37,123 bases of DNA from Arthrobacter sp. SO3. GTDB lineage: Bacteria; Actinomycetota; Actinomycetes; Actinomycetales; Micrococcaceae. Below are positions 23,168 through 31,469 of this stretch, one piece after another (the stretch's first letter is position 1; every line of letters starts with the position of its first letter). The position numbers and the translations under genes are program-made. The stretch covers positions 1 through 37,123 of the forward strand of contig NZ_MQTS01000069.1 in assembly GCF_020532825.1 (NCBI RefSeq), read 5' to 3'. The notes beneath the pieces were generated by a model. That model saw only the letters and a program-made list of their open reading frames with translations. It ran no database searches and was not told where the DNA came from.

Positions 23168-23950
23168 ATGAGCAGCCCCCAGGCCACCGAACCCGCCTCG
23201 AAAATAGATCTGCCGCACTCTGTTGGAGGGGGAGAGATCCCCACCTTCGAAGTCACCCTGCGGATCCGCCGCTACAACCCGGAAGTCTCCGACGAGGCCC
23301 GCTGGGAAGACTATTCGCTGACCATGCACGGCACGGACCGGGTCCTGGATGCGCTGCACAAGATCAAATGGGAAATTGACGGCTCGCTGTCCTTCCGGCG
23401 TTCCTGCGCCCACGGGGTGTGCGGTTCCGATGCCATGCGGATCAACGGCCGCAACCGCCTGGCCTGCAAGGTTTTGCTCAAGGACCTCAACCTGGACAAA
23501 CCGGTGACCATTGAGGCCATCAAGGGCCTGCCGGTGGAGAAGGACCTGATTGTGGACATGGAACCGTTCTTCCAGTCCTACCGTGAGATCATGCCGTACT
23601 TCATCGGTGCCGGCCACGAGCCGACGAAGGAGCGCCTGCAGTCCCCCGAAGAGCGTGAACGTTTCGATGACACCACCAAGTGCATTCTGTGTGCCGCGTG
23701 TACGGGCTCGTGCCCGGTCTTCTGGACCGACGGACAATACTTCGGTCCCGCGGCGATCGTGAACGCCCACCGCTTCATCTTCGACTCCCGGGACGACGCC
23801 GGCGACTTGCGCCTTCAGATCCTTAACGACAAGGAAGGTGTCTGGCGGTGCCGCACCGTCTTTAATTGCACGGAGGCTTGCCCGCGTGGCATAAAGGTCA
23901 CGCAGGCCATCGCCGAGGTCAAACAAGCCATCCTCTCCCGGCGGATATGA
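23168..23950 (+). CDS. sdhB: succinate dehydrogenase iron-sulfur subunit
   Basis: A 260-residue three-cluster subunit that carries electrons from the flavoprotein to quinone. The [2Fe-2S] cysteines lie in RRSCAHGVCGSDAM and LACK, the [4Fe-4S] set in CILCAACTGSCP, and the [3Fe-4S] set in CRTVFNCTEACPRGI. GCAGGAG precedes the ATG. All ligands are present, so the protein looks functional. There is no sdhA within the window. A broken second copy of the [3Fe-4S] region lies at 13385-13540. An 18-codon frame (23115-23171) starting just after sdhC ends in TGA overlapping this ATG and may be a deletion scar. Confidence 0.93.
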   Translation: MSSPQATEPASKIDLPHSVGGGEIPTFEVTLRIRRYNPEVSDEARWEDYSLTMHGTDRVLDALHKIKWEIDGSLSFRRSCAHGVCGSDAMRINGRNRLACKVLLKDLNLDKPVTIEAIKGLPVEKDLIVDMEPFFQSYREIMPYFIGAGHEPTKERLQSPEERERFDDTTKCILCAACTGSCPVFWTDGQYFGPAAIVNAHRFIFDSRDDAGDLRLQILNDKEGVWRCRTVFNCTEACPRGIKVTQAIAEVKQAILSRRI

Positions 23951-23958
23951 CGCTCCGG

Positions 23959-23996
23959 CGCCGGGTGGCACCCGGCGGCGCCGACCGCCGGCGGTC
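23959..23996 (+). terminator. tandem hairpins after sdhB
   Basis: CGCCGGGT-GGC-ACCCGGCG (23959-23977) is a perfect 8-bp stem with three-base loop, nine bases after the sdhB stop. It is followed by GACCGCCGGCGGTC (23983-23996), a perfect 14-base palindrome. This is likely the end of the sdhCB transcript, leaving the reductase gene under its own promoter. Confidence 0.6.
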
Positions 23997-24202
23997 CGCG
24001 TCAGCCGGCCAGGAGCTGACGCAGGACTACTGGATCGGCGGCTACGTGTACCCCGGCCCACTCGCTCTTTTGGGGCCGGGCAGTGAGCCTGGTCCGCACC
24101 CCGGTTCTCGCCGGTCACCGTGAGGTAGCGCCCACTGCCGTCCTGGCAGGCACCGTCAGCAGACATATGCATAAGGCACGATCACAGGAAAGGGGTTCCA
24201 CC

Positions 24203-24925
24203 ATGTCACTGCCAAGAACCAGGCTGGTCAAGAAGGAAGCAGCAGCCGAAGAAACAATGCTGTTTCAGTTTGAAAAGCCCGCGGGCTTTACGTACAAGGC
24301 CGGCCAATTCGCGGACTACACCCTGATCGACCCAGCGGAGACCGATGCGGAGGGAAACACCCGCGGATTCTCCATGTCCAGCGCCCCCTACGAACCCAAC
24401 CTGATGTGCACGACCCGCATGCGCGACACGGCATTCAAGCGTGTTCTCAAGGACATGCCGATTGGGACCGAGGTGGAGCTGGACGCCCCCTACGGATCCT
24501 TTACCCTGCACAACAAGGTCGCCAGGCCCGCGGTCTTTCTGACCGGCGGAATCGGAATCACACCCGTGCGCAGCATCACCCTGCAATCGGTCCATGACAA
24601 GACGGGGCACAGGATTATTGTGTTCTACTCCAACAAACGTCCGGAGGACGCGGCCTTCCTGGACGAACTGGGCCGCGTCGCCGGGGCACAGGCCAACGTC
24701 ACCGTCGTGGCCACCATGACCGAGCCCGAAAATTCGCGGCAGGCCTGGGCCGGGGAAACCGGGTTCATCGACAAAGACATGATAGCCAGGTACGTCGAGG
24801 ACCTGACCGTGCCGATCTACTATCTCTGCGGTCCTGCCGGCATGGTCACCGCCATGCGTAGTCTCCTCAACGGGGCCGGCGTCGACGACGATGACATCCG
24901 CACGGAGGAGTTCACCGGCTACTAA
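24203..24925 (+). CDS. FAD-dependent ferredoxin--NAD(P) reductase-like protein
   Basis: A 240-residue flavoprotein reductase. The FAD domain has the R-x-Y/F-S-x-x-S signature as RGFSMSSAPYE (about residues 54-64). The NAD(P) domain has LTGGIGITPVRS (about 113-124), VFYSNKRPEDAAF and YYLCGPAGMV near the C-terminus. It lacks an iron-sulfur domain, so it must pass electrons to a separate partner. AGGAAAGGGG upstream fixes the ATG at 24203. It follows sdhB by 252 bases, beyond a terminator. The nearby cytochrome b/molybdopterin oxidoreductase is a possible partner, but this is only context. A truncated copy lies at 15631-15960. Confidence 0.88.
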   Translation: MSLPRTRLVKKEAAAEETMLFQFEKPAGFTYKAGQFADYTLIDPAETDAEGNTRGFSMSSAPYEPNLMCTTRMRDTAFKRVLKDMPIGTEVELDAPYGSFTLHNKVARPAVFLTGGIGITPVRSITLQSVHDKTGHRIIVFYSNKRPEDAAFLDELGRVAGAQANVTVVATMTEPENSRQAWAGETGFIDKDMIARYVEDLTVPIYYLCGPAGMVTAMRSLLNGAGVDDDDIRTEEFTGY

Positions 24926-25055
24926 AAGCCGGCTGGCCGGAGGCGGCCGTCAAGCACTGAACGGGGCTGCTGCTGCGGGCCGGGGTAGGCGACGGCCACG
25001 CGGAGGCCCTCCGGGCCCCGGCCCTAGTGAACGTCACCTCCCCGCCGGTATGCGT

Positions 25056-25238
25056 TTAGGTGTAGCAGCCAAGGTCCTTGAGCACCTGCTCGAAATGATC
25101 CGGCGCCGCCGCACTGTCGGTGGCCCACATCAGGTGGTGCTCGGCGATACCGCCCGTCGGGTGCCCTTGTCGGCTGCCGGTGGCCACCAGGTAGATCTGG
25201 AAGCCGTCCAGGGCCAGAAGCAGCGCCCCGTTGCCTTG
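25056..25238 (-). pseudogene. C-terminal fragment of an unrecognised protein, convergent with the reductase
   Basis: The reverse strand reads NGALLLALDGFQIYLVATGS, PTGGIAEHHLMWATDSAAAP and DHFEQVLKDLGCYT-stop, a 60-residue protein-like tail. No start codon fits; the frame breaks near 25240, exactly where the neighbouring plus-strand gene begins without its family's N-terminus. The last residues match a shorter scrap at 16002-16060, also convergent with a reductase 3' end. Family unknown. Confidence 0.45.
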
Positions 25239-25243
25239 GCGGC

Positions 25244-25747
25244 ATGCCGCTGCCTCAGCTGCACCAGGTGATCCAGGCGCTGTTCGGCTGGTTCGACTAC
25301 CACCTGCACGAGTTCCGCACCGGGGGATTCCGCGGACCCGCGTATGCGCCGGTGGACCTGGACGGCGACAGCGACTTCTACGGCGATGCTTCCCTTGACG
25401 AATCGAAGGTGACCGTCGGCGAGCTGCTGCCGGCCGCGGGCAGCACCATGAGCTACACGTACGACTTTGGCGACAACTGGGTGTTCGCCATCAAGGCGGA
25501 GAAAATTCTGCCGGCCGACGACGGCGGCGGGCAGCTGCCGCGGTGCACAGCCGGGCGCGGCGCGGCGCCGGCGGAGGACAGCGGCGGCACGTGGGGCTGG
25601 GCGAACGTTGTCGAGGCAGTGAACGATCCCAGCCACGAAGAGCACCAGAAATATCGGGAGTGGCTGGGAATGCTGCCGGGCGAAACGCTTGATCCCAAGG
25701 CCTTTTACCTGGACGAGGCCAACGAGGACCTGGCTGACCTCTTCTGA
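25244..25747 (+). CDS. pRiA4b ORF-3-like family protein, probably missing its N-terminus
   Basis: A 167-residue protein of the plasmid pRiA4b ORF-3 / IS1096 TnpR-like family. Family blocks are clear: LPQLHQVIQALFGWFDYHLHEF, MSYTYDFGDNWVFAIKAEKI, PRCTAGRGAAPAEDSGGTWG and EHQKYREWLG. Full-length members start with about 20 further residues, usually with a P-x-x-W-R-R motif just before the LPLPQLHQ block; that part is absent and the upstream sequence does not encode it. The ATG at 25244 has no good ribosome site. It is probably a 5'-truncated gene at a recombination junction with the fragment ending at 25238. Confidence 0.7.
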   Translation: MPLPQLHQVIQALFGWFDYHLHEFRTGGFRGPAYAPVDLDGDSDFYGDASLDESKVTVGELLPAAGSTMSYTYDFGDNWVFAIKAEKILPADDGGGQLPRCTAGRGAAPAEDSGGTWGWANVVEAVNDPSHEEHQKYREWLGMLPGETLDPKAFYLDEANEDLADLF

Positions 25748-25905
25748 CAACTGCGGCGCGCTCATTAAGCCTCAACCTCCCGCGACGGAGACGGTGCTCC
25801 AGGGCCTCAGACCCTCTACATTGAAGTTCATGATGACTTACCGATTCGCTGCCTGTAGCGCGTCCACGGACGCCCCATCCGGCCGGTGCCGCGGAGCGCT
25901 GTTCG

Positions 25906-27225
25906 GTGATTCCGCCTGACAGCACCGTCCCGCCGGCGGCCGGGAGGGAGCCCGGGGCTCCGCCGCCCCGGCGCGCAGCTGATCTGCTGCGCGCGTTGCG
26001 GGTGCGGAACTTCGCACTCTTTTGGACGGGCCAGCTCATCTCCGGCACCGGCACGTGGATGCAGATGGTGGCGATGGCCTGGCTTGTGCTGGACATCAGC
26101 GGGTCCGCTGCTGTCCTGGGCCTGGTGACCACCATGCAGTTCCTGCCGCTGCTGATGTTCGTGCTGCCGGCAGGAGTCCTGGCCGATCGTCTCCCCAAGC
26201 GGCGAATAATGCTGGCGGCCCAGGCGCTCGCTACGGTGCAGGCGCTCTTGCTGGGCTTTCTGGCGCTGTCCGGCTCCCCGCAAATCTGGCAGCTGGCCCT
26301 CCTGGCATTCACCCTCGGGGTGTCGAACGCGTTCAACAATCCTGCCCAGCAGGCGTTTGTCCCCGAGATGGTGGGCCCCACGCTGGTGCCCGATGCCGTG
26401 GCGATGAACAGTGTGCAGTTCAACTCCGGCCGGATGATCGGGTTTGCCCTCGGCGGCTTGGTGGTGGCGCATTTTTCGGCCGCAGCCGTATTTTTCATCA
26501 ACGCGGCCAGCTTTACCGCGGCACTTGGCGCCTTACTTGCGCTCCGCAGCGGCGAGCTTCGCGTCTCCCGGGTCAGGCCCGCCCGTCACGGCGCCCTGCG
26601 GGAGGGCCTCCGTTATGTCACTCATACTCCCGCTGTGCTATTTGTCCTCGGGGCACTGGCCGTCGTCGGTACTTTCGGCTACAACTGGCCAGTCGCAGCG
26701 CCGCTGCTGGCGCGCGATGTGCTGAATGTGGAGTCCGTCGGCTTCGGCGCGCTGATGTCGGCGTTCGGTGCCGGGTCACTTGTCGCCGGCGTCGGCCTGG
26801 TGGTCATCGGCGGCAGCAACGACCGCCGGATGATCACCTCGGGCGGGGCTCTTGCGCTGATATTGATCCTCCTCGGCATCTCACGGTCCTACCCGGTGAG
26901 TCTTGGGCTCATGGTGCTGGCCGGACTCAGCGGCACGGTGTTCACCACCACAGTCAACACCCGGCTCCAGGGGCTCGCGCCGGACCGGTTGCGCGGCCGG
27001 GTCATGAGCCTGTTTGTGCTCCTGCTCGCCGGCACGACCCCGTTCGGCTCGGCCCTGCTGGGCTTCGGTGCGGAGGCCTTCGGCGTCTCGGCCACCATCA
27101 TCGGATTCGGTGTCATCACCTTGGCGGGGCTGGCCGGACTGCTCGTCCTTCGCGCCCGGAAAGACCGCGCTGTCCCTCGCGGCGCCGTTCCAGCTCGACG
27201 ACGTCGCGGGCGAAGGAGAACATGA
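25906..27225 (+). CDS. MFS transporter (DHA3-like exporter)
   Basis: A 439-residue major facilitator with about 12 membrane helices, resembling the DHA3/MFS_3 exporters of drugs or siderophores. Features include LRVRNFALFWTGQLISGTGT, MQMVAMAWLVLDISGSAAVL, the loop motif GVLADRLPKRRIML between helices 2 and 3, and FNNPAQQAFVPEMVG. The start is a GTG at 25906, with a first stretch rich in Pro; an internal start nearer ALRVRNF is possible. Its 3' end overlaps the convergent phosphatidyltransferase gene by 110 bases, and the last 20 residues are basic and low-complexity. Substrate unknown. Confidence 0.88.
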   Translation: MIPPDSTVPPAAGREPGAPPPRRAADLLRALRVRNFALFWTGQLISGTGTWMQMVAMAWLVLDISGSAAVLGLVTTMQFLPLLMFVLPAGVLADRLPKRRIMLAAQALATVQALLLGFLALSGSPQIWQLALLAFTLGVSNAFNNPAQQAFVPEMVGPTLVPDAVAMNSVQFNSGRMIGFALGGLVVAHFSAAAVFFINAASFTAALGALLALRSGELRVSRVRPARHGALREGLRYVTHTPAVLFVLGALAVVGTFGYNWPVAAPLLARDVLNVESVGFGALMSAFGAGSLVAGVGLVVIGGSNDRRMITSGGALALILILLGISRSYPVSLGLMVLAGLSGTVFTTTVNTRLQGLAPDRLRGRVMSLFVLLLAGTTPFGSALLGFGAEAFGVSATIIGFGVITLAGLAGLLVLRARKDRAVPRGAVPARRRRGRRRT

Positions 27226-27880
27226 GCAGCGGAAATGCTACTGCCGGCGCCGCACACGCAAGAACCGGGGGAATGCCCGGCGTCAAGGCAAGGAGCAGCG
27301 CGAACGGCTGGAAGGCCCCGATCGCCTTGCGCGCCTTGCTCGAAGGAACCGGCGCGCGAAGGTGGGGGCGAAAGCGGCCGGCGGCCACAAAAACGTAGTA
27401 CAGGGCTCCGATGCCGAGGGTCCAGGGCCCGATAGCAGCCGCGGCTGCGGCGGACAGAACAAGCACCAAAGCGGCGTCGGTCGCGGTATCAAGTCGGGCT
27501 CCCGCCGCGGACGCAGTTCCGGTGCGCCGGGCGACAGCACCGTCGACGGCGTCGAGCAGGAAAGCAGCGGCCCCCATGACGACAAGGAGCGGGTCGTGGG
27601 GGGAACCCGTGAACAACACCGGTACGGCCAACACGGCGCAAAGGGACACCAGGACGGCCCGCAGCAGCGTGACCCGGTCTGCGGGCGTCGAGTAGCGGGG
27701 ATGGCGCCGCAAGAGGGAGGCGGCGGGCCCTCCGATGACCACGGCGCCGGCGCCCAGGCCGACGGACAGAAGACCGAGCCCGGGGGAGTGCACCGCGGCG
27801 AGCCAGCTGCCCGCGACAGCGTACGCTGCAACAGCGGCTATCGCGTCGGCCGATGCGTGCTCCGCGGTCCTGCTTTTCAT
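27116..27880 (-). CDS. CDP-alcohol phosphatidyltransferase family protein
   Basis: A 254-residue membrane enzyme that transfers a phosphatidyl group from CDP-diacylglycerol, or a related headgroup transfer, to an alcohol. The family signature D-x2-D-G-x2-A-R-x8-G-x3-D-x3-D is complete as DAVDGAVARRTGTASAAGAR and LDTATD, all four Asp present. About six hydrophobic segments surround it. The ATG at 27880 (MKSRTAEH) has GAGGTGG upstream and is preferred over one six codons earlier. The basic tail (ERRREGQRGL onwards) is encoded in the 110-base overlap with the MFS gene. Acceptor alcohol unknown. Confidence 0.85.
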   Translation of the reverse strand: MKSRTAEHASADAIAAVAAYAVAGSWLAAVHSPGLGLLSVGLGAGAVVIGGPAASLLRRHPRYSTPADRVTLLRAVLVSLCAVLAVPVLFTGSPHDPLLVVMGAAAFLLDAVDGAVARRTGTASAAGARLDTATDAALVLVLSAAAAAAIGPWTLGIGALYYVFVAAGRFRPHLRAPVPSSKARKAIGAFQPFALLLALTPGIPPVLACAAPAVAFPLLMFSFARDVVELERRREGQRGLSGREGRAVRPAPPR

Positions 27881-27935
27881 GAGCCACCTCGCCCACATGC
27901 TAGCAACAGCATCCTGGCCCGACTACCATCCCGTC

Positions 27936-28163
27936 ATGAACGCGAAACTCTGTGCCTACCTCAGCTACCGGGATGCACCAGCCGCACTGGAATGGGTGGA
28001 GCGGGTCGGGTTCAACGTGGTCCGCCGCCAAGGCGGGCCCTCAGGCCAGGCAGTTGTGACGGCCCCTCCGCCACGTTGCAGAGCACGTCTGCAACATGGC
28101 GTTGTCCGGCAACGCGGTAACAAACAGCGGGATCGGAGACGAAGCCACGATTTCCCACCGTGA
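27936..28163 (+). pseudogene. truncated VOC/glyoxalase-like protein
   Basis: ATG at 27936 gives MNAKLCAYLSYRDAPAALEW then VERVGFNVVRRQGGPSGQAV, the first beta-alpha-beta unit of a VOC-family (glyoxalase/bleomycin resistance-like) protein. After that the reading frame becomes unrelated, Arg-rich sequence and no metal-ligand strands follow. The gene seems to have lost its 3' part by deletion. It is divergent from the phosphatidyltransferase gene. Confidence 0.6.
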
Positions 28164-28190
28164 TCGGGCGCATCCGTGTCAGGATCAGGT

Positions 28191-29126
28191 ATGCCCCGCC
28201 TCATGCTGCTCGACACCGCGTCGCTGTACTTTCGAGCCTTCTACGGCGTGCCCGACACGATCCGCCGCGCCGACGGCACGCCCGTGAATGCCGTTCGAGG
28301 GCTGCTCGACATGATCGCGCGGCTCACTGCCGACTATGACGCGACGCATCTGGTTGCCTGCTGGGACGACGATTGGCGGCCGCAGTGGCGCGTTGACCTG
28401 ATCCCGAGCTACAAGTCGCACCGGGTCGCCGAGGTGGTCGCGGGTGCCCCTGACCTGGAGGTGGTGCCGGACGCGCTTGAGGCCCAGATTCCGATGATCC
28501 GCCGGGTGCTCGGCCTCGCCGGCATCGCCGTCGTGGGGGCTGCCGGACATGAGGCCGACGACGTCGTCGGCACCTACGCCAGCCACGCAGGGCTTCCCGT
28601 GGATGTGGTGACCGGCGACCGCGACCTCTTCCAGGTCATCGACGACACACGCGACGTACGGGTGATCTACACCGCGCGTGGCATGAAGAACCTCGAAGTC
28701 CTGACCGACGCGGTGGTCGTCGGAAAATACCGTGTGCTGCCCGGGCAGTACGCCGACTACGCGACCCTCCGCGGCGACACCTCCGACGGCCTGCCGGGCG
28801 TCTCCGGCATCGGCGAGAAGACCGCCGCGTCGCTGCTCGGGGAGTACGGCACGCTCGACGGGCTGCTCGCGGCGGCCACGGATTCGGGAAGCGGGCTGTC
28901 GGCCTCCGTCCGGTCGAAGCTCGCCGCGGCCGCTGACTACCTGGCAGTCGCGCCAGCCGTCGTGAAAGTCGTGCGCGACCTTGAGCTGCCGACGCTGGAG
29001 CAGGCCGGCGCGCAACTGCACCCCGCCGTCGGGGATCCCCGGGCCGAACTCGAGCGTCTGGCCACCGAATGGAACCTCGGCGGCTCGGTCAGACGGCTCC
29101 TCGACGCGCTGGACCTGCGCCACTGA
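28191..29126 (+). CDS. 5'-3' exonuclease (PolI N-terminal/FEN-like)
   Basis: A 311-residue protein homologous to the 5' nuclease domain of DNA polymerase I but without the polymerase. Family blocks: LMLLDTASLYFRAFYG (first metal Asp), VACWDDDWRPQWR, IPSYKSHR, the acidic HEADDVVGT, VVTGDRDLFQVI and GDTSDGLPGVSGIGEKTA (helix-hairpin-helix plus metal Asp). It acts on flaps or RNA primers in replication and repair. The ATG at 28191 has AGGATCAGG upstream; a GTG five codons earlier is an alternative. It converges with PBP copy 2 at 15 bases. Confidence 0.92.
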   Translation: MPRLMLLDTASLYFRAFYGVPDTIRRADGTPVNAVRGLLDMIARLTADYDATHLVACWDDDWRPQWRVDLIPSYKSHRVAEVVAGAPDLEVVPDALEAQIPMIRRVLGLAGIAVVGAAGHEADDVVGTYASHAGLPVDVVTGDRDLFQVIDDTRDVRVIYTARGMKNLEVLTDAVVVGKYRVLPGQYADYATLRGDTSDGLPGVSGIGEKTAASLLGEYGTLDGLLAAATDSGSGLSASVRSKLAAAADYLAVAPAVVKVVRDLELPTLEQAGAQLHPAVGDPRAELERLATEWNLGGSVRRLLDALDLRH

Positions 29127-29141
29127 GGGGGAGCGCCCCGG

Positions 29142-31307
29142 TCAGTCCTCTTCATCATTGGATCGGTCGGGCTTCTTGGTCATGGACTCGGGCGGCGGCG
29201 GAAACGCCTCGGCGGGGTAGAGCCCGGCGACCTCGAGCATGTAGTTCGCCCACTGCGGGCCGGCGAGCATGTAGCCGTCGATGCTGTTGTAGAACTTGCC
29301 GTTGACGGTGATGTTCTGTCCGGGGCGTTTTTGGCCGTCCAGGGCGTCGCCGAAGAAGGAGGCGGTGGCCAGGCCGCTGGTGTAGCCGACCACCCAGGTG
29401 GCGCCGTTGGTGTTGGAGGTTCCGGTTTTGGCCGCCACCGGGTACTGGCTTTGGACCTTGGGTTTGATGTAGACGCCGGACCCCTTCTTCAGCACGTCCT
29501 GAAGCACGGAGGTGACGCCGCGGGCAACGTTGGGCTTGATGGCATCACGGCAGGACTTGGTTTCGGCCGGAAGCTGCTGTCCCGCCGCATCGGTCACTTC
29601 CACAAGGGCGACGGGCTCGCAGTACTTGCCGTCATTGGCGAACGTGGCAAATGCATTAGCCAAAACGAGCGGCGCCACACCAATCGCTCCCAGCAGGTTG
29701 CCCAGTTGATGCATGTTCACCGGGGCGTTGTCCAGGCCGCTGTGGATTCCTGTCTTGTCCACCATTTTCTGGATGCCGCAGAAATCCAGTTGCGCGGCCT
29801 CCGCGAAAGTGGCGGTGTTGATGGAGTTATAAACCCCGTAGTCGACGCGCATGCGGCGGTAGTACCCGGCGTCGTTGTTCTGCAGATCATCGGCCGCTCC
29901 GAGGGCCCGCTGCTTCGTGTCGTAGGCCCCGAGGACTTTGCCGCAGCTGGATTTCCAGCGGAAACCAAGCGGATAGGACCGGCGGGAGGCATCCACCTGG
30001 TCGGCCAGGGACTTGCCCTCCTGGAGCCACTCCGCCAGGGTGAACGGTTTCATGGTTGACCCGGGCTGGAACCCGCCGGCGCCGTTCAGGTCATTGCCCT
30101 TGGCGTCCTTGGAATCCACGTTGAAGTTCAGTTGGGTGTCGAACTTCCCGGGTTCGGGGAGGAACACGGTGTTTTGCGCCATCGCCAGAATTTTCCCCGT
30201 GCCCGGCCCGATGGAGACCAGCGACGCGCCCCACTTGTCCGGGTTGGCCCCGGCGGTGGCGTCGACCTGCGCCTGCGCGGCCGCCTGCAGCCGGCTGTCC
30301 AGCGTGGTGGTGATGGTCAGGCCCCCGCGGTACAGTTTCTTCACACGCGCGGGAAGGTCGACGCCGTAGGCCGGGTTGTTGAGGATCAGGTGCGAAACGT
30401 AGTCGCAAAAGTACGGTGCCATGTCAGCGTCGGCGCACCCCTGCCTCCCCGGGGTGATGTTCAGGTCCACCCCGGTGGCGGCGGCGGCGTCGTGGTCCGC
30501 CTGGGAGATCCGGCCGATGCTGAGCATGGCATCCAGGACGTGATTGCGTCGCTGGATGGCGTTGTCGGGATAGATGGCGGGGTTGTAGAAGCTGGGGCTT
30601 TTCACGAGGCCGGCGAGCAGGGCCGCCTGCGGCAGGGTCAGGCTCTTGGCTGTGGTGCTGAAGAAGTAGCGCGACGCGGCTTCAATGCCGTAGGCGTCCC
30701 GGCTGAAGAAGACGATGTTGAGGTAGCCCTCCAGGATCTGGTCCTTGGAGTACTTCTTTTCCAGTTCGATCGCGAGCCGCATTTCGCGCACCTTGTCGCC
30801 GATGCTCTTCTGCCCGTTGAGGACGATCTGATCGCCCTTGTCCGCGGACACCAGGGACTCGTTGAGAACGTTGGTGACGTACTGCTGGGTGAGGGTTGAG
30901 GCGCCCTGCCTGCTTCCACCGGTCAGGTTGGACGCCAGGGCCCGAAGAATCCCCTGCGGGTCGACGCCGGCGTGCTCGTAAAATCGGCGGTCCTCGACGG
31001 CGACAATCGCGTCCTTGATGTAGGGAGACATCTGGTCCAGCCCGACCTTCACCCGGTTCTCCGCGTAGAAAGTGGCGATCGTCTTCCCGTCCGCGGTCAG
31101 GACCTTCGTGGATTGCGACGGCGAATCGACCGTCAGTTCCGAGGGGAGGTTGTTGAAGTACGTGGCCGATGCCTTAAGGGCAACGCCGGCCCCGGCCAGG
31201 GCGGGGACCACGAGGCTGGCCGCGAGGACACCGCAGACCGCGCTCACGGTGAAGTAGCCGACGACCCTCGGGCAGGCCGCGGAAAGCTTCGAACCGGGTC
31301 GTGACAT
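29142..31307 (-). CDS. class A penicillin-binding protein (copy 2)
   Basis: A 721-residue bifunctional peptidoglycan synthase, paralogous to the one at 4398-6560. A single N-terminal membrane helix precedes the GT51 domain (AVEDRRFYEHAGVDPQGI, SRQGASTLTQQ) and a transpeptidase domain with S417-T-M-K, S495-I-N and K627-T-G-T, followed by a charged tail KKPDRSNDEED. The two copies agree nearly throughout, differing mostly at the N-terminal helix, around GRQGC and in the tail. DNA from 30226 to 30335 is identical to 5470-5579. It is divergent from the gamma-glutamyltransferase gene. Both copies have intact active sites. Confidence 0.93.
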   Translation of the reverse strand: MSRPGSKLSAACPRVVGYFTVSAVCGVLAASLVVPALAGAGVALKASATYFNNLPSELTVDSPSQSTKVLTADGKTIATFYAENRVKVGLDQMSPYIKDAIVAVEDRRFYEHAGVDPQGILRALASNLTGGSRQGASTLTQQYVTNVLNESLVSADKGDQIVLNGQKSIGDKVREMRLAIELEKKYSKDQILEGYLNIVFFSRDAYGIEAASRYFFSTTAKSLTLPQAALLAGLVKSPSFYNPAIYPDNAIQRRNHVLDAMLSIGRISQADHDAAAATGVDLNITPGRQGCADADMAPYFCDYVSHLILNNPAYGVDLPARVKKLYRGGLTITTTLDSRLQAAAQAQVDATAGANPDKWGASLVSIGPGTGKILAMAQNTVFLPEPGKFDTQLNFNVDSKDAKGNDLNGAGGFQPGSTMKPFTLAEWLQEGKSLADQVDASRRSYPLGFRWKSSCGKVLGAYDTKQRALGAADDLQNNDAGYYRRMRVDYGVYNSINTATFAEAAQLDFCGIQKMVDKTGIHSGLDNAPVNMHQLGNLLGAIGVAPLVLANAFATFANDGKYCEPVALVEVTDAAGQQLPAETKSCRDAIKPNVARGVTSVLQDVLKKGSGVYIKPKVQSQYPVAAKTGTSNTNGATWVVGYTSGLATASFFGDALDGQKRPGQNITVNGKFYNSIDGYMLAGPQWANYMLEVAGLYPAEAFPPPPESMTKKPDRSNDEED
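30226..30335. repeat. 110-bp tract identical to 5470-5579
   Basis: Partner of the identical tract in PBP copy 1; same orientation. It encodes the region between the glycosyltransferase and transpeptidase domains (LYRGGLTITTTLDSRL and following residues), which does not by itself require nucleotide identity. Confidence 0.8.
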
Positions 31308-31397
31308 GTCCCGACCCTAGGGGCGTTCCCCCGGAGGGCACCTCATCCGAAACGGATGGTCCGGCCGCCAACACCAGCAATGTGCTGCGGGGAAGTG

Positions 31398-31440
31398 TTG
31401 AGTGTCGCACCACCGCGTAGTAGCGTGACAAACACTGTCA
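31398..31440 (+). promoter_or_regulatory. candidate gamma-glutamyltransferase promoter with palindrome
   Basis: TTGAGT (31398-31403), 17 bases and TAGCGT (31421-31426) form a plausible promoter. TGACA-AACAC-TGTCA (31426-31440), a 5-bp inverted repeat, overlaps the -10 and the expected start point and could be an operator. Confidence 0.45.
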
Positions 31441-31469
31441 ACACGCATCACATGGACTCGGGAGCGATC

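Noticed and set aside
25828-26501. Minus-strand frames opposite the start of the MFS gene
   Set aside because: No motifs, and the plus strand encodes conserved transporter helices.
26022-27398. Plus-strand 458-codon frame within the MFS gene
   Set aside because: Arg/Pro/Gly-rich with no hydrophobic helices or motifs; the overlapping frame encodes a clear 12-helix transporter.
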